NCBI GenBank assembly: GCA_017465505.1
Contig: JAFTWB010000007.1
Location: forward strand, 1 to 64,000
Length of the DNA: 64,000 bases
Origin: Clostridia bacterium
GTDB lineage: Bacteria > Bacillota > Clostridia > Oscillospirales > Acutalibacteraceae
Direction of reading: 5' to 3'
Below the pieces are notes generated by a model. It did not search any database. It was not told the DNA's origin and saw only the letters and a program-made list of their open reading frames with translations. Both the position numbers and the translations under genes were made by a program. Shown one piece after another: positions 6,123-13,993 of the stretch (within the stretch, counting starts at the first letter, position 1; the number at the start of each line of letters is the position of its first letter).

Positions 6123-8339
6123 ATGGCAAATTCTACAATGACATTTGACAAGTACAGAATCTACGAAACCGAATTTGCAGGCAGACCCTTGGTTATCGAA
6201 ACAGGTAAGACAACTCAGCTTGCAAACGGTGCTTGCTTCGTTCGCTACGGCGAAACAGTTGTTCACGTTGCAGTAACTGCTGCTGCAAAACCCAGAGATG
6301 GTATTGACTTTTTCCCTCTTTCAGTTGATTTTGAGGAAAAGCTCTACTCCGTTGGTAAAATCCCCGGCAGCTTCTTAAAGCGTGAGGGCAGACCCTCTGA
6401 CAAGGCTATCCTTACAAGCCGTGTTATCGACAGACCCATCCGTCCGCTTTTCCCCAAGGATATGAGAAACGACGTTTCCATCGTTTGCACAGTAATGAGC
6501 GTTGACCCCGACTGTGCTCCCGAGATTGCAGCTATGGTTGGTGTATCTCTTTCTCTTTCTATTTCCGATATTCCCTGGAACGGTCCTATTTCCAGCGTTT
6601 CCGTTGGTCTTGTGGACGACGAAATCATTATCAACCCCACTGCTGAGCAGAGAGCTCGCTCCAGAATGGCTACAACAGTTGCTTCTACCGATAGCAGAGT
6701 TGCTATGATTGAGGCAGGTGCTGACTGCGTAAGCGACGAGGTTATGTACAACGCAATTATGGCAGGCCACCAGGCTAACCAGCCCATTATTGAGTTTATC
6801 AAGGGTATTCAGGCTGAAATCGGCAAGAGCAAGTTCAGCTATCCCAGTAACGAGCCTGACCACGATATGTTCGAGGCTATCAAGGCTTTCGCTGAGGAAG
6901 ACATCAAGTTCGCTCTTGATACTGACGACAAGACAGTTCGTGACGAAAGACTCAAGCCTATTTACGAGGCAGTTCACGAGAAGTTTGACGAGATTTATCC
7001 CGAAAGTGAAGCTAAGATTGACGAGTGCCTCTACAAGACTCAGAAGTTTATTGTTCGCCGCTGGTTACTTGACGAGCAGAAGCGTGTTGACGGCAGAGGT
7101 ATGAACGATATCCGTCCTCTTGCTTCAGAAGTTGGCATTCTTCCCAGAGTTCACGGCTCAGGCCTTTTCACCCGTGGCCAGACTCAGGTTCTTACAATTG
7201 CTACTCTCGGCCCTGTTTCCGACCAGCAGCTCTTAGACGGTATTGACGAGGAAGAGTGCAAGAGATATATGCACCACTACAACTTCCCCAGCTACTCTGT
7301 TGGTGAAACAAAGCCCAGCCGTGGTCCCGGCAGACGTGAAATCGGTCACGGTGCTCTCGCAGAGCGTGCTCTTGCTCCCGTAATTCCCTCTGTTGAGGAG
7401 TTCCCCTATGCTATCCGTCTTGTTTCTGAGATTCTCTCTTCCAACGGTTCTACTTCTCAGGGTTCTGTTTGCGGTTCCACACTTGCTCTTATGGACGCAG
7501 GTGTTCCCATTAAGGAGCCCGTTGCAGGTATCTCCTGCGGTCTTATTACCGAGGGTGAGCGTTGGATGACAATGGTTGACATTCAGGGCGTTGAGGACTT
7601 CTTCGGCGATATGGACTTTAAGGTTGCAGGTACAAAGGACGGCATTACTGCTATTCAGATGGACCTCAAAATCTCCGGTCTTACTCCTGAAATCATCAAG
7701 GAAGCACTTGAGAAGACTCACGTTGCAAGAAACTATATCCTTGACGAAGTTATGCTCAAGGCTATCGCTGAGCCCAGAGCTGAGCTTTCCAAGTACGCTC
7801 CCAAAATGCTTACAACTACTATTCCTGCTGAGAAGATTTCCGAAGTTATCGGCAAGGGCGGTAAGGTAATCAAGGAGATTCAGGCTGAGTGTCAGGTTAA
7901 GATTGACATCGAGGAAGACGGCGAATTTGGTCACGTATTTGTAAGCGGTGTTGACGCTGAGAACTGCAAGCGTGCTCTCAGCATTGTTGAAACAATTGCA
8001 GTTGACCCCGAGCCCGGTGCAATGTTCCTTGGTAAAGTTACAAGACTTATGGAGTTCGGTGCTTTCGTTGAGATTGCTCCCGGCAAGGAAGGTCTTGTTC
8101 ACGTTTCTCAGCTTGACGTTAAGCGTACCGAGAAGGTAAGTGACGTTGTTAACGTTGGCGACGTTATCCGTGTTAAGGTTCTTGAGATTGACGATAAGGG
8201 CAGACTCAACCTCTCCAGAAGAGCAGTGCTCATCGAGGTTGACGGCTTAACTCCCGAGAACGACCCCGCTGCTGACAGACCTCGCAGAGAGGGCGGCAGA
8301 AACAATGGTAACTTCCGCGGCAGAAGAAACAACCACTAA
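6123..8339 (+). CDS. pnp: Polyribonucleotide nucleotidyltransferase (PNPase)
   Basis: 738 aa. Phosphorolytic 3'-5' exoribonuclease of mRNA turnover; also able to add tails. Domain order: RNase PH-like 1 (about 15-145, with GKTTQLANGACFVRYGET), helical linker, RNase PH-like 2 (about 325-460, with FTRGQTQVL and SSNGSTSQGSVCGSTLALMD), KH domain (EVIGKGGKVIKEI), and C-terminal S1 domain (GAFVEIAPGKEGLVHVSQL), ending in a basic Arg/Gly-rich tail. ATG 6123 is preferred over upstream in-frame ATGs because it follows AGGAGG and starts the conserved domain. It is cotranscribed with rpsO unless the leader attenuates. Confidence 0.98.
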   Translation: MANSTMTFDKYRIYETEFAGRPLVIETGKTTQLANGACFVRYGETVVHVAVTAAAKPRDGIDFFPLSVDFEEKLYSVGKIPGSFLKREGRPSDKAILTSRVIDRPIRPLFPKDMRNDVSIVCTVMSVDPDCAPEIAAMVGVSLSLSISDIPWNGPISSVSVGLVDDEIIINPTAEQRARSRMATTVASTDSRVAMIEAGADCVSDEVMYNAIMAGHQANQPIIEFIKGIQAEIGKSKFSYPSNEPDHDMFEAIKAFAEEDIKFALDTDDKTVRDERLKPIYEAVHEKFDEIYPESEAKIDECLYKTQKFIVRRWLLDEQKRVDGRGMNDIRPLASEVGILPRVHGSGLFTRGQTQVLTIATLGPVSDQQLLDGIDEEECKRYMHHYNFPSYSVGETKPSRGPGRREIGHGALAERALAPVIPSVEEFPYAIRLVSEILSSNGSTSQGSVCGSTLALMDAGVPIKEPVAGISCGLITEGERWMTMVDIQGVEDFFGDMDFKVAGTKDGITAIQMDLKISGLTPEIIKEALEKTHVARNYILDEVMLKAIAEPRAELSKYAPKMLTTTIPAEKISEVIGKGGKVIKEIQAECQVKIDIEEDGEFGHVFVSGVDAENCKRALSIVETIAVDPEPGAMFLGKVTRLMEFGAFVEIAPGKEGLVHVSQLDVKRTEKVSDVVNVGDVIRVKVLEIDDKGRLNLSRRAVLIEVDGLTPENDPAADRPRREGGRNNGNFRGRRNNH

Positions 8340-8340
8340 T

Positions 8341-8468
8341 CATTTGCCAAGGGCAAATGAAATGAAATATTGCTTTGCAATATGAAATACGCAGGGCGTA
8401 TGAAGTATCTGAGGATATGAAGTATTTGCCGAGAGCAAATATGAAGGCTTACGTCGCTCCGTAATTAT
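8341..8468. repeat. Hairpin-cassette array (spacer word ATGAAATAT/ATGAAGTAT)
   Basis: Successive palindromes CATTTGCCAAGGGCAAATG, ATTGCTTTGCAAT, TACGCAGGGCGTA and ATTTGCCGAGAGCAAAT are separated by ATGAAATAT or ATGAAGTAT, and the array ends in GTAATTATAA. No coding potential is seen. The same layout, with nearly the same spacer word, appears at 19512-19620. Confidence 0.7.
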
Positions 8469-8474
8469 AAAATC

Positions 8475-8509
8475 AAAGGTGCTGAAAGTTTGATTTCAGC
8501 ACCTTTTTT
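8475..8509 (+). terminator. Terminator downstream of pnp and the repeat array
   Basis: AAGGTGCTGAAA/TTTCAGCACCTT stem followed by TTTTTT. A near copy lies at 11427-11462. Confidence 0.85.
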
Positions 8510-8510
8510 G

Positions 8511-8580
8511 TCGTTAGCCACACTGGGCAAATCCGCCTTTTATAAAGTTTTTTAAACTCTCTCGTTTAATTAACGGCGGA
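8511..8580. repeat. Dispersed element with CGTTAG...TTAACGG ends
   Basis: Runs from TCGTTAGCCAC through ATCCGCCTTTT to TTAACGGCGGA. The ends are inverted (CGTTA/TAACG) and the inner TCCGCC pairs with GGCGGA. Further copies are at 11.5, 43.7, 46.5, 46.6, 50.4, 50.5, 58.1 and 63.4 kb. Confidence 0.65.
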
Positions 8581-8635
8581 GATTATAAATGTATTGAATA
8601 GAAAAGCTTCGTTATTATAGATAAATATCATTGTG

Positions 8636-8686
8636 ATGATTTTATGTTTAACACAATTGACAGATTTGTATTCTGTATGATACACT
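8636..8686 (+). promoter_or_regulatory. Promoter with conserved upstream element, copy 2
   Basis: TTGACA (8657-8662) and TACACT (8681-8686). The 5' part ATGATTTTATGTTTAACACA matches 3116-3136, and the downstream AATGTAGACTTAAGGAGGTTT resembles the leader of the lipoprotein gene at 3206. Confidence 0.6.
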
Positions 8687-8726
8687 GGTAGTGCCTAATA
8701 ATGTAGACTTAAGGAGGTTTATGATT

Positions 8727-10691
8727 ATGAAAAGAATTTTATGTGTTTTGTTGGTGCTTGTTGTAGCTTTAAGCGTCTGCGTATTTGGTGCAAACGCCGC
8801 CGAGGCTTATGAGTACACCGACAAATACGGCATTACCTATTACTACGCCTTTTATGAAGAAAATGGCAGCACAAAGGCGTTGATTGGTTACTGTAAATAT
8901 GACAAGGCGGCACCCTTTACCCTTACTTTCCCTTCAAAGCTTGGGGGTTACCCTGTGGGTGCTATTGCTGACGAGTGCTTCAGAGGCCACAAAATGCTTG
9001 AGGGTGTAAAATTCCCCGACAGCCTTGAGTATATCGGCGAAGAGGCCTTCTACGGTGCTCCTTTGAAGAGCGTTACCATTCCCAAAAATGTTTCTTACAT
9101 CGGGTTGAACGCCTTCGGAAATGTAGAGAGCTACAATGTTGCAAGCCAGAATAAGTATTATAAATCCATGGACGGCTTGCTTTGCTCAAAGGACGGCAAG
9201 TACCTTATTAACTATCCTCTGGGCAGGAAAGATACAAGCTACACCGTCCCCGAGGGTATTGAGTATATCGTTGAGGACGCCTTTACTGAGGCAAAGAATC
9301 TCAAAAAGCTGACTCTTCCCGAAAGCCTTATAGGAGTAGGTGAGGGTGCGGTGAATTACACCACTCTGGACACTCTTTATATCGGCAAGAATGTGGAGTA
9401 TATCGGAGAAAATGCTTTTTCGGGCAACGGATATCTTAAGAATGTTACCATCCACCCCGAGGCAATGCCTTATATAGACAGAACAGCTTTCGGATACCCC
9501 AGTATTAAGTACGACGGCGACGTGGGATATATCGGACATATTGTTATCTGTATTGCCAACAACAACGCAGGTGAGCTGAAAAACGTTACCATTAAGGAAG
9601 GTATGAAGGTGATTTGCCCTTATGCTTTCGAGTCCTGCTATGAGCTTACTCTCAGCCTGCCTGCCTCAGCTACCCATATTCCTATGGAAGCTTTCGAGGG
9701 TAAAAACATCCGTGAAATTAAGGTTAGCGGAGATAATCCCTATTACGCTTCCGTTGACGGAGCACTTTACACAAATGACAAGAAAACCCTTTTGGTTTTC
9801 CCTGCAAAGGAAGCTGACTCCTATAAGCTGGCAGATACTACTGAGGCGATTTATTCAGGAGCTTTCAAACGTGACGTTAAGATTCATAACCTTGTTATCC
9901 CCGAAAGTGTAGAGGTGCTTTACGACGGGGCTTTCTCAGGTGTGGACGCTACAATAATTAAATTTGAGGGAATCCCTGAGTACGTTGGCGAGAAAATCTT
10001 CACCGATTGCTACGCTGTTAAGGATGTTGTTTTGCCCGACGGCTGTGCTGTGTTCGGCATTGAGGATTTCAGAGGCACAGGATTTATAGACGCTAAAAAC
10101 GGAAATTACCTTACCTCGGGTAGTGTTATGCTGGGATATAAAAAGAGTAGCCTGACTTACGTCAATGTTTTCAATACCTTTACTGCCGTGGGCAGAAAGG
10201 CGTTTTACGGCGAGAGAGATTTGGTTCAGGTTACAATTTCCGACAATGTTGTGGCTATCGGCGACTTTGCTTTTGCAAACTGCCCCAAGCTTAAAGAGGT
10301 TTACATCCCTGCTACCGTGGATGAGATTGGCAGAGGTGCTTTCGGCTTTAACGTTACCTTTGACGAAGAAACAGGAGCGATAACTTCTTTTGAAAATGTT
10401 GAGGGCTTTGTTATCAAGGGCTACACAAACTCTATGGCTGAGTCCTATGCCGACGCAAACGGCTTTGAGTTTATTTCCGTGGGATATATGGAGCCCGAGT
10501 CAACCCTTCTTGGTGATATCGACTGTGACGGCAAGCTCACTGTAAGAGACGCCACCGCCTTGCAGAAATACGTTGCAGGTATGGTGGGACTGAATACTCA
10601 GGACAAGATTAACGCCGACTTTAATGAAGACGGCAAGATAAACGTAAGGGACGCCACGGCTATTCAGAAAAGAATTGCTAAGATAAGTTAA
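8727..10691 (+). CDS. Secreted BspA-type leucine-rich-repeat protein with C-terminal dockerin
   Basis: 654 aa, extracellular. Signal peptide at residues 1-25 (KRILCVLLVLVVALSVCVFG, cleavage near NAA). The body has LRR_5/BspA-like repeats of the type IPKNVSYIGLNAF, VEYIGENAFSG and NVVAIGDFAFANCPKLKEVYIP, which form a solenoid used elsewhere for binding or adhesion. The last 60 residues are a duplicated dockerin (GDIDCDGKLTVRDAT and ADFNEDGKINVRDAT). ATG 8727 is chosen because AAGGAGG (8711-8717) sits 9 bases upstream; ATG 8721 is too close to it. No catalytic domain is seen, so a structural or binding role in a cell-surface complex is the likely guess. Confidence 0.9.
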   Translation: MKRILCVLLVLVVALSVCVFGANAAEAYEYTDKYGITYYYAFYEENGSTKALIGYCKYDKAAPFTLTFPSKLGGYPVGAIADECFRGHKMLEGVKFPDSLEYIGEEAFYGAPLKSVTIPKNVSYIGLNAFGNVESYNVASQNKYYKSMDGLLCSKDGKYLINYPLGRKDTSYTVPEGIEYIVEDAFTEAKNLKKLTLPESLIGVGEGAVNYTTLDTLYIGKNVEYIGENAFSGNGYLKNVTIHPEAMPYIDRTAFGYPSIKYDGDVGYIGHIVICIANNNAGELKNVTIKEGMKVICPYAFESCYELTLSLPASATHIPMEAFEGKNIREIKVSGDNPYYASVDGALYTNDKKTLLVFPAKEADSYKLADTTEAIYSGAFKRDVKIHNLVIPESVEVLYDGAFSGVDATIIKFEGIPEYVGEKIFTDCYAVKDVVLPDGCAVFGIEDFRGTGFIDAKNGNYLTSGSVMLGYKKSSLTYVNVFNTFTAVGRKAFYGERDLVQVTISDNVVAIGDFAFANCPKLKEVYIPATVDEIGRGAFGFNVTFDEETGAITSFENVEGFVIKGYTNSMAESYADANGFEFISVGYMEPESTLLGDIDCDGKLTVRDATALQKYVAGMVGLNTQDKINADFNEDGKINVRDATAIQKRIAKIS

Positions 10692-10702
10692 GGTAAAAAA
10701 TT

Positions 10703-10739
10703 AAATGTGCTGAGAGCAAAGGCTTTCAGCACATTTTTG
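10703..10739 (+). terminator. Terminator of the LRR-dockerin gene
   Basis: AAATGTGCTGA ... TCAGCACATTT stem followed by TTTGTT, immediately before the next promoter. Confidence 0.8.
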
Positions 10740-10768
10740 TTGACAAGAGTGGACGGATACATTATAAT
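10740..10768 (+). promoter_or_regulatory. Consensus promoter of the 10.8-kb dockerin gene
   Basis: Perfect TTGACA (10740-10745) and TATAAT (10763-10768), spacing 17. Confidence 0.85.
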
Positions 10769-10803
10769 GAAAACAGAAGAAGTAATTTGGGAGGCGAATT
10801 GGT

Positions 10804-11412
10804 ATGAAACGAGTTATAATAGTTTTATTGGCGGTTGTTCTTACTGCTTTTGGCGTGGTGGGTGTAAAAGCTCAGGCGGATATTGAGGCTCTTGAAAATG
10901 AGTTTTTTCAGTTCTGTGACAACAACGTAAAATCCTATGAAGGCGACAGTGTTAAAATTTATGATTATGTTGTGGCTGACTCAATGATTTTCTTCAACGG
11001 TCAGTGCAGTTGGATTTTTATGCACCAGAATGTAGCTAAAGTCGAAAGTCTTGGAGATTGGTATTTTATAAGCGGTGTGCGTGAAAACGGAATGTCGGGA
11101 CTGGACGTTTATGTAAAAGCCGACGGCACAATTTATCCCTTGGAAACTGCTTATGAAAATAATGTTGTAACCGACCTTACCCCTGTTTCCAATCTTCAGG
11201 GACAGATGTTCTGTCGTATAGGAGATGTCAACGACGATGATGTGCTGAACATCAGGGACGCAACTGAATTGCAGAAATTTATCGCCAATAAAGAGGCAGA
11301 TACCATTACAAATACCAGCTTGCAAAAAAAGATTTTTGATATGAATAAGGACGAGGCGGTTAACGTTAAAGACGCCACGGCTATTCAGAAAAGAATTGCT
11401 AAGATAAGTTAA
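10804..11412 (+). CDS. Small secreted dockerin protein of unknown function
   Basis: 202 aa with signal peptide (residues 1-24, VIIVLLAVVLTAFGVVG), a middle domain of about 110 residues and a C-terminal dockerin (GDVNDDDVLNIRDAT, then FDMNKDEAVNVKDAT). The middle segment around DVYVKADGTIYPLETAYENN and VVTDLTPVSNLQG is similar to repeated segments of the 46.8-kb dockerin protein (YVLTPENKVYTLYEAFTQG, IIADLEPVAKLIG), so both share an uncharacterised domain. The final residues of the dockerin (DATAIQKRIAKIS) are identical to those of the preceding LRR protein, suggesting dockerin duplication. ATG at 10804 follows GGGAGG. Confidence 0.85.
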   Translation: MKRVIIVLLAVVLTAFGVVGVKAQADIEALENEFFQFCDNNVKSYEGDSVKIYDYVVADSMIFFNGQCSWIFMHQNVAKVESLGDWYFISGVRENGMSGLDVYVKADGTIYPLETAYENNVVTDLTPVSNLQGQMFCRIGDVNDDDVLNIRDATELQKFIANKEADTITNTSLQKKIFDMNKDEAVNVKDATAIQKRIAKIS

Positions 11413-11426
11413 GATTATATAAAAAG

Positions 11427-11462
11427 AAAAGGTGCTGAAGTTTTGATTTCAGCACCTTTTTT
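11427..11462 (+). terminator. Terminator of the small dockerin gene
   Basis: AAAGGTGCTGAA ... TTTCAGCACCTTTTTT; nearly identical to 8475-8509. Confidence 0.85.
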
Positions 11463-11772
11463 GTCGTTAGCCACGACCGGGCAACTCCGCCTTTTGGCAA
11501 AATGGATTTGAAGGATAACTTCAATTAACGGCGGTTGTAATCACAGATAAAACACAAATCACACCGTTAATGAAACGATGGGATTAAATGAACTTTATAA
11601 TAGGTGGAACTGCTTTTGTCGTTAGCCACGACCGGGCAACTCAGCCTTTTGGCAAAATGGATTTGAAGGATAACTTCAATTAACGGCGGTTGTAATCACA
11701 GATAAAACACAAAAATCCCACCGTTAATGAAACGATGGGATTAAATGAACTTTATAATAGGTGGAACTGCCC
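11463..11772. repeat. 155-bp tandem direct repeat, two copies
   Basis: Unit 1 (11463-11617) and unit 2 (11618-11772) both begin GTCGTTAGCCACGACCGGGC and end AATAGGTGGAACTGC. They differ by a few bases and a small indel. Each unit holds one forward and one partial reverse copy of the dispersed CGTTAG...TAACGG element. No gene is seen. Confidence 0.85.
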
Positions 11773-11779
11773 ACCGTGG

Positions 11780-12673
11780 CTAACGGTGAAATAGTTTGAA
11801 GATTTTAAGCTCAGTTTCTTTTATTGTGCCTAAGCCTAAAAAGTCCTCGCCGAATTTTACTCGGAAGATTTCCCCTTGGGCAAAATCCTTGGGGAGTGAA
11901 CGAAGTCGCTCAACACCTAATGCACCGCCGTTTCTGAAACGGGTGGATTGAGCCTGGCTTACATTTACTTCTCTGTATCTTACAAAAAGGCTTTCCACGG
12001 GAAGGAGCCTTGCTCTGACGTCTTCTTTTGTCATAGCTTTAAGCTCATCCATACTTACAGAGTCACTTAATGAGAAACCGCAAGCCTGCGTACGGCAGAG
12101 GGAAGTCATCACCGCCACAGTGCCAAGGGCTTTGCCCAAATCGTCAATAAGAGAGCGGATGTACGTGCCCTTTGAGCAGGAAACCCTCAGCTTTGCACTC
12201 TGCTCACTCTCGTTAAAATCAAGGAGAGTGAGGCTGTAAATGGTGATTTTGCGAGCCTCTCGCTTTACCTCAATGCCCTGACGGGCAAGGTCGTAGAGCC
12301 TCTGACCGTTTTGCTTTAAGGCGGAGTACATAGGGGGGACTTGCATAATATCTCCTGTGAAGTTGGGGATGATTTTCTCAAGCTCTTCTCTGGTGACAGA
12401 AGATTTTTCTTCTCTGAGGATTTCACCCCAGATGTCCAGCGTGTCGCTTTCAAGTCCGAATTTAAGCTCTGCAATATACTCTTTGTCGTGATTGGGGAGA
12501 ATGTCCTGAGCCTTTGTGGCAACCCCTAAAAGCACAGGTAAAACTCCTGTGGCGTTGGGGTCCAGTGTGCCGCAATGGCCTGTTTTTCTCTGTCCTGATA
12601 CTCGTCTTGTGACGGCAACTGCGTCAAAAGAAGTGAAATCAGTTGGTTTGTTGATTACAAGGACACCGTTCAT
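11780..12673 (-). CDS. truB: tRNA pseudouridine(55) synthase TruB
   Basis: 297 aa. Converts U55 to pseudouridine in the T loop of tRNAs. The N-terminus GVLVINKPTDFTSFDAV and the catalytic block GHCGTLDPNATGVLPV, with the conserved Asp of the GTLDP motif, identify TruB. CSKGTYIRSLIDDLGKALG further supports it, and a C-terminal PUA-like extension is present. Its start overlaps the end of nrnA by 4 bases, so translation is probably coupled. It is the last gene of the rimP-nusA-infB operon, its usual Firmicutes position. Confidence 0.97.
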   Translation of the reverse strand: MNGVLVINKPTDFTSFDAVAVTRRVSGQRKTGHCGTLDPNATGVLPVLLGVATKAQDILPNHDKEYIAELKFGLESDTLDIWGEILREEKSSVTREELEKIIPNFTGDIMQVPPMYSALKQNGQRLYDLARQGIEVKREARKITIYSLTLLDFNESEQSAKLRVSCSKGTYIRSLIDDLGKALGTVAVMTSLCRTQACGFSLSDSVSMDELKAMTKEDVRARLLPVESLFVRYREVNVSQAQSTRFRNGGALGVERLRSLPKDFAQGEIFRVKFGEDFLGLGTIKETELKIFKLFHR

Positions 12674-13614
12674 AATATACGCTGAGCCTCGTCTATAAGA
12701 GCTTTCTTGACAGATTCCAGTGTGCCTTCAATTGTACAGCCTGAAGCAGCAACGTGGCCGCCGCCGCCAAAAGTCTGGCAGTAAGAAGAGGCGTCAACGC
12801 CTTCGTTAGTCCTTACTGAAATCTTGAAAACCCCGTCTTCCTTTTCACGGATGGTAATGCCCATAAGCACACCCTCAACCCTGCGTGGGATGTTTGCCAG
12901 ACCCTCAACCTCGTCATCGCCCACGCCAGCTTTTTTAAGCATATCAAGGGTGACAACAATAAGGGCAAGCTTGCCCTTCAGGGTGATTTCAAGAGTGTTG
13001 TATACAAGCTTCTGAAGCTCGATTCGGGCAGGGGACATAATCTCGAACATTTCGGCATTTATCATTTCCCAAGGAGCACCTGCTGCCATAGTCTTGGCGG
13101 CTATGAGGTGGGTTTTGGGGGTTGTGTTTGTGTATCTGAAGCAACCTGTGTCGGTAGAAAGACCTGTGTAAATACAGGTGGCGATGTGCTTGTTCAGGTT
13201 AACTCCTGTCATAAGGCCCAGAAGCTCAAAGACAATCTCAGCTGCAGAAGCAGAAGAAGCGTCGATGTACTTCATTTTTGCCTCAATGGAGTTTGTGCCG
13301 TGATGGTCCACGCAGATATCGATGATATCCTTGTACTCCTCTTCGTTTTCGCCTAAAAGGGAAGAGGCGGCAACGTCTACGCTTACGACATACTCACGCT
13401 GAAAATCCTGCTCTTTAACGCCTTTTTTAAGGAAGTCGTACTTCTTTGCAGGCTCGCCCGAGGTAATAACCTTTGCCTTTTTGCCAAGCTGCTGTAAAGC
13501 AGAGCAAAGGGCATAGGCAGAGCCTAAGGTATCGCCGTCGGGGTAGCGGTGGGTGAGGATGTGGACATTGTCCATAGTCATAAGACGGTTGGCAACTGCC
13601 TTAAGTTTATTCAT
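12670..13614 (-). CDS. nrnA: DHH/DHHA1 phosphoesterase, bifunctional oligoribonuclease/pAp phosphatase
   Basis: 314 aa. NrnA-type enzymes degrade nano-RNA and convert 3'-phosphoadenosine 5'-phosphate to AMP with Mn ions. The metal-binding motifs are in order: THRYPDGDTLGSA (DxD-type), SVDVA, VDHHGTN (the DHH motif) and YTGLSTDTGCFRYTN; the C-terminal DHHA1 domain ends in GGGGHVAASGC. The gene overlaps rbfA at its start and truB at its end, so it belongs to the same operon, as in many Firmicutes. Confidence 0.94.
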   Translation of the reverse strand: MNKLKAVANRLMTMDNVHILTHRYPDGDTLGSAYALCSALQQLGKKAKVITSGEPAKKYDFLKKGVKEQDFQREYVVSVDVAASSLLGENEEEYKDIIDICVDHHGTNSIEAKMKYIDASSASAAEIVFELLGLMTGVNLNKHIATCIYTGLSTDTGCFRYTNTTPKTHLIAAKTMAAGAPWEMINAEMFEIMSPARIELQKLVYNTLEITLKGKLALIVVTLDMLKKAGVGDDEVEGLANIPRRVEGVLMGITIREKEDGVFKISVRTNEGVDASSYCQTFGGGGHVAASGCTIEGTLESVKKALIDEAQRIL

Positions 13615-13978
13615 CGCTCTCTGTGTCCTCTCTTTTTATGTCAAGGTCGTGAAGGATTTTTGAGATATTGGCACTGTACTCAATAGAGTCGGTTGCTTTG
13701 AAGATAAGGGTGGGCACGTGGCGGATAGAAAGGCGTAAGCCCAGCTCACGGCGGATAAAGCCTGCGGCGGACTTAAGACCCTTTACTGCCTCTGCTGCCT
13801 TTGCCATACCCTCAAGGGCACTGATATAAACGGTGCAGTAGCTCAGGTCGTTGGTGACCTCAACACGGATGATTGAAACAAAGGAGCCTGCAACTCTGGG
13901 GTCTTTTACTTCTCTGAGAATTGCAGTAAGCTCACGCTTGATGTCCTCTGTTGTTCTTGAAATTTTATGACTTGCCAT
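13607..13978 (-). CDS. rbfA: Ribosome-binding factor A
   Basis: 123 aa, the usual size. RbfA helps mature the 30S subunit by binding near helix 1 of 16S rRNA. A KH-like fold is indicated by RTTEDIKRELTAILREVKDPRV (N-terminal helix), VTNDLSYCTVYISAL and the loop/helix AAGFIRRELGLRLSIRHVPTLIF. It lies between infB and nrnA, the canonical place, and overlaps nrnA by 8 bases. Confidence 0.96.
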   Translation of the reverse strand: MASHKISRTTEDIKRELTAILREVKDPRVAGSFVSIIRVEVTNDLSYCTVYISALEGMAKAAEAVKGLKSAAGFIRRELGLRLSIRHVPTLIFKATDSIEYSANISKILHDLDIKREDTESDE

Positions 13979-13993
13979 AAATTTACCTCTGAC

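Noticed and set aside
7233..8102. Long open frame opposite pnp
   Set aside because: Antisense to conserved PNPase, Asn/Leu/Ser-rich shadow, no start site.
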